From Heterostelium album PN500 (Eukaryota > Evosea > Eumycetozoa > Acytosteliales > Acytosteliaceae), in assembly GCF_000004825.1 (NCBI RefSeq), contig NW_008805075.1, forward strand, positions 988,163-1,052,162: a stretch of DNA of 64,000 nt, given 5' to 3'. Positions 62,940-64,000 of the stretch are shown one piece after another. Below the pieces are notes generated by a model that was not told where the DNA came from, searched no databases, and worked only from the letters and a program-made list of their open reading frames with translations. Position 1 is the stretch's first letter. The number at the start of each line of letters is the position of its first letter. Both the position numbers and the translations under genes were made by a program.

Positions 62940-63903
62940 TTAGATACGTCCATGTGCACCCAAGAATGGTTTGGCCTGGGCAGCAGTATCACCGGTGATC
63001 GAACCAATGATGAGACGCCAGAAGTCACAGAGGATAAAGACGATCATGGCCGATCCCAATGCCTCGAGAGCGGATCTGCTGAGTGACCACTTTTGTCCGT
63101 CGTTGGTCTCGTCGATACGAGTGAACATTGGGAATGAAACGACAAAGTAGAGCATGTAGAAGGTCGATCCGATCAAGTACATCTGCTCACGATTCTCGAT
63201 GTGGTAGTATGGAACCTTCTCGAGAGTCCATGCCTCCATGAATGCAGTGAAATAGGACATGGCTGCGATGATCACTATGGAACCGACGATCTTTCCGAGT
63301 GGCTGACGCTTTCCAGGCGCGGTTGGAGCGTAGCTCGACCAGAAACGACGGAGGATCGGTGTGGTAGCGGCATGGTAAGTCATAAAGTAGGCGTGGGTGA
63401 TAAAGTAGAGCATCACTGGTACCTCGTTGAGACGGAAATCCACTGGGAATCGGTAGGTAGCACGTAAAAGCACAAAGAAGTAGTGTGTCCAGAAGTAGTT
63501 ACCGACGAAACCAAACAATGCAATCCAGATGTTGGCTTTGACCCAGTATCTCTCGTACCATGGCTTATCGCGGTCGGCAGCACACGGGAACAACATTGGC
63601 ACAATAACACATGGCAAAGAGACAATAAGTCCGAGAATAAAGAATTCTAAATCTGCCCATTTCTAGAGAGTGAAATAGTAGTGTTTTCGATTCACAATGT
63701 TAGATTTATTAAAGTTTCTAAAGAAAAGAGTAATAATAATCCTATATCTTTACCTTATATTCTTCAGTGATGACGGCAAGCGAGAAGACACCAATCCAGA
63801 ATGGTGAGTAGAGAAGATAGAACTTCTCAGCCCATGCTTTGCTTGGTACTTTGGAGAACCAATGAGGTGACGCAATACTCGATTGTTTTGAAGTAGCTGT
63901 CAT
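62940..63903 (-). CDS. CPI1: Cycloeucalenol cycloisomerase
   Basis: Exons 63903..63754 and 63662..62940 join in phase 0 to give 290 residues, near the plant enzyme length. The N-terminal part reads WAEKFYLLYSPFWIGVFSLA. Motifs DKPWYERYWVKANIWIALFG and NYFWTHYFFVLLRATYRFP match the plant CPI1 family, along with several hydrophobic helices. The enzyme opens the 9beta,19-cyclopropane ring of cycloeucalenol to obtusifoliol in the cycloartenol route to sterols, in the ER membrane. Dictyostelids make sterols from cycloartenol, so its presence fits. No other sterol gene is in the window. Confidence 0.9.
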
Positions 63904-64000
63904 TCTGTCTCAGTGATATCTCTTTTTTTTTTTTATTATGATTAAATAAATGATCAATCAATCAAAACTTCAATTTTTATGAAATGCACTTGCAAAATTT

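Noticed and set aside
1-64000. CRISPR arrays, operons or bacterial mobile elements
   Set aside because: The window is eukaryotic, with spliced genes; repeats seen are coding low complexity, gene duplicates or short hairpins.

Overview
The window looks like nuclear chromosomal DNA from a dictyostelid social amoeba. Intergenic DNA and introns are extremely AT-rich. Introns are short (mostly 60-100 bp) with GTAAGT or GTATGT donors and AG acceptors. Proteins carry long Asn, Gln, Ser and Thr runs. The families point the same way: ComC-type membrane proteins, a CBM49 protein, a dymA-type dynamin and a CH-RhoGEF. I cannot name the species from sequence alone. A group outside Dictyostelium discoideum itself, such as Heterostelium/Polysphondylium, is a guess.

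Layout. 0.1-9.5 kb: a head-to-tail array of two intact ComC-like receptor genes and a third, decayed and internally deleted copy. 9.5-12.7 kb: a gene-poor stretch with one tiny secreted cysteine-rich peptide gene, a decayed reading frame and a perfect hairpin. 12.7-13.7 kb: electron-transfer flavoprotein beta. 15.6-19.8 kb: a CH-IQ-RhoGEF-PH protein. 21.2-23.8 kb: dynamin. 24.4-25.4 kb: a secreted CBM49 protein. 25.6-28.6 kb (minus): an F-box-like dictyostelid family gene with an unresolved frame change. 29.4-37.8 kb: an NBAS/Sec39 homologue. 37.8-39.2 kb (minus): a GPR180/TMEM145-type membrane protein. 39.6-44.1 kb (minus): a large lectin-IPT-EGF-ComC membrane protein. 45.4-48.3 kb (minus): Tudor-SN. 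49.9-51.1 kb: a PH-domain protein. 51.4-53.4 kb (minus): delta-COP. 55.7-57.1 kb: an F-box/WD40 protein. 57.3-58.6 kb (minus): Rrp8. 59.0-59.5 kb (minus): a divergent histone H2A. 60.5-61.1 kb: an HMG-box protein. 61.6-62.5 kb (minus): a SAP-domain protein. 62.9-63.9 kb (minus): cycloeucalenol cycloisomerase.

These are independent eukaryotic genes, not operons. Functional threads are cell-surface recognition (three intact ComC-domain proteins plus one pseudogene), membrane traffic (delta-COP, NBAS, dynamin), cytoskeletal signalling (RhoGEF, PH protein), chromatin and RNA (H2A, HMG box, SAP protein, Tudor-SN, Rrp8) and plant-like sterol synthesis (CPI1). Exon joins were derived by hand from splice signals and reading-frame continuity. 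All multi-exon models given as CDS close in frame except the F-box-like gene. The most unusual part is the tandem receptor array: the copies share an almost identical membrane-proximal half, including the intron, while their distal repeats have diverged, and a broken third copy looks like a recombination product. I found no CRISPR array, tRNA, rRNA or intact transposon.
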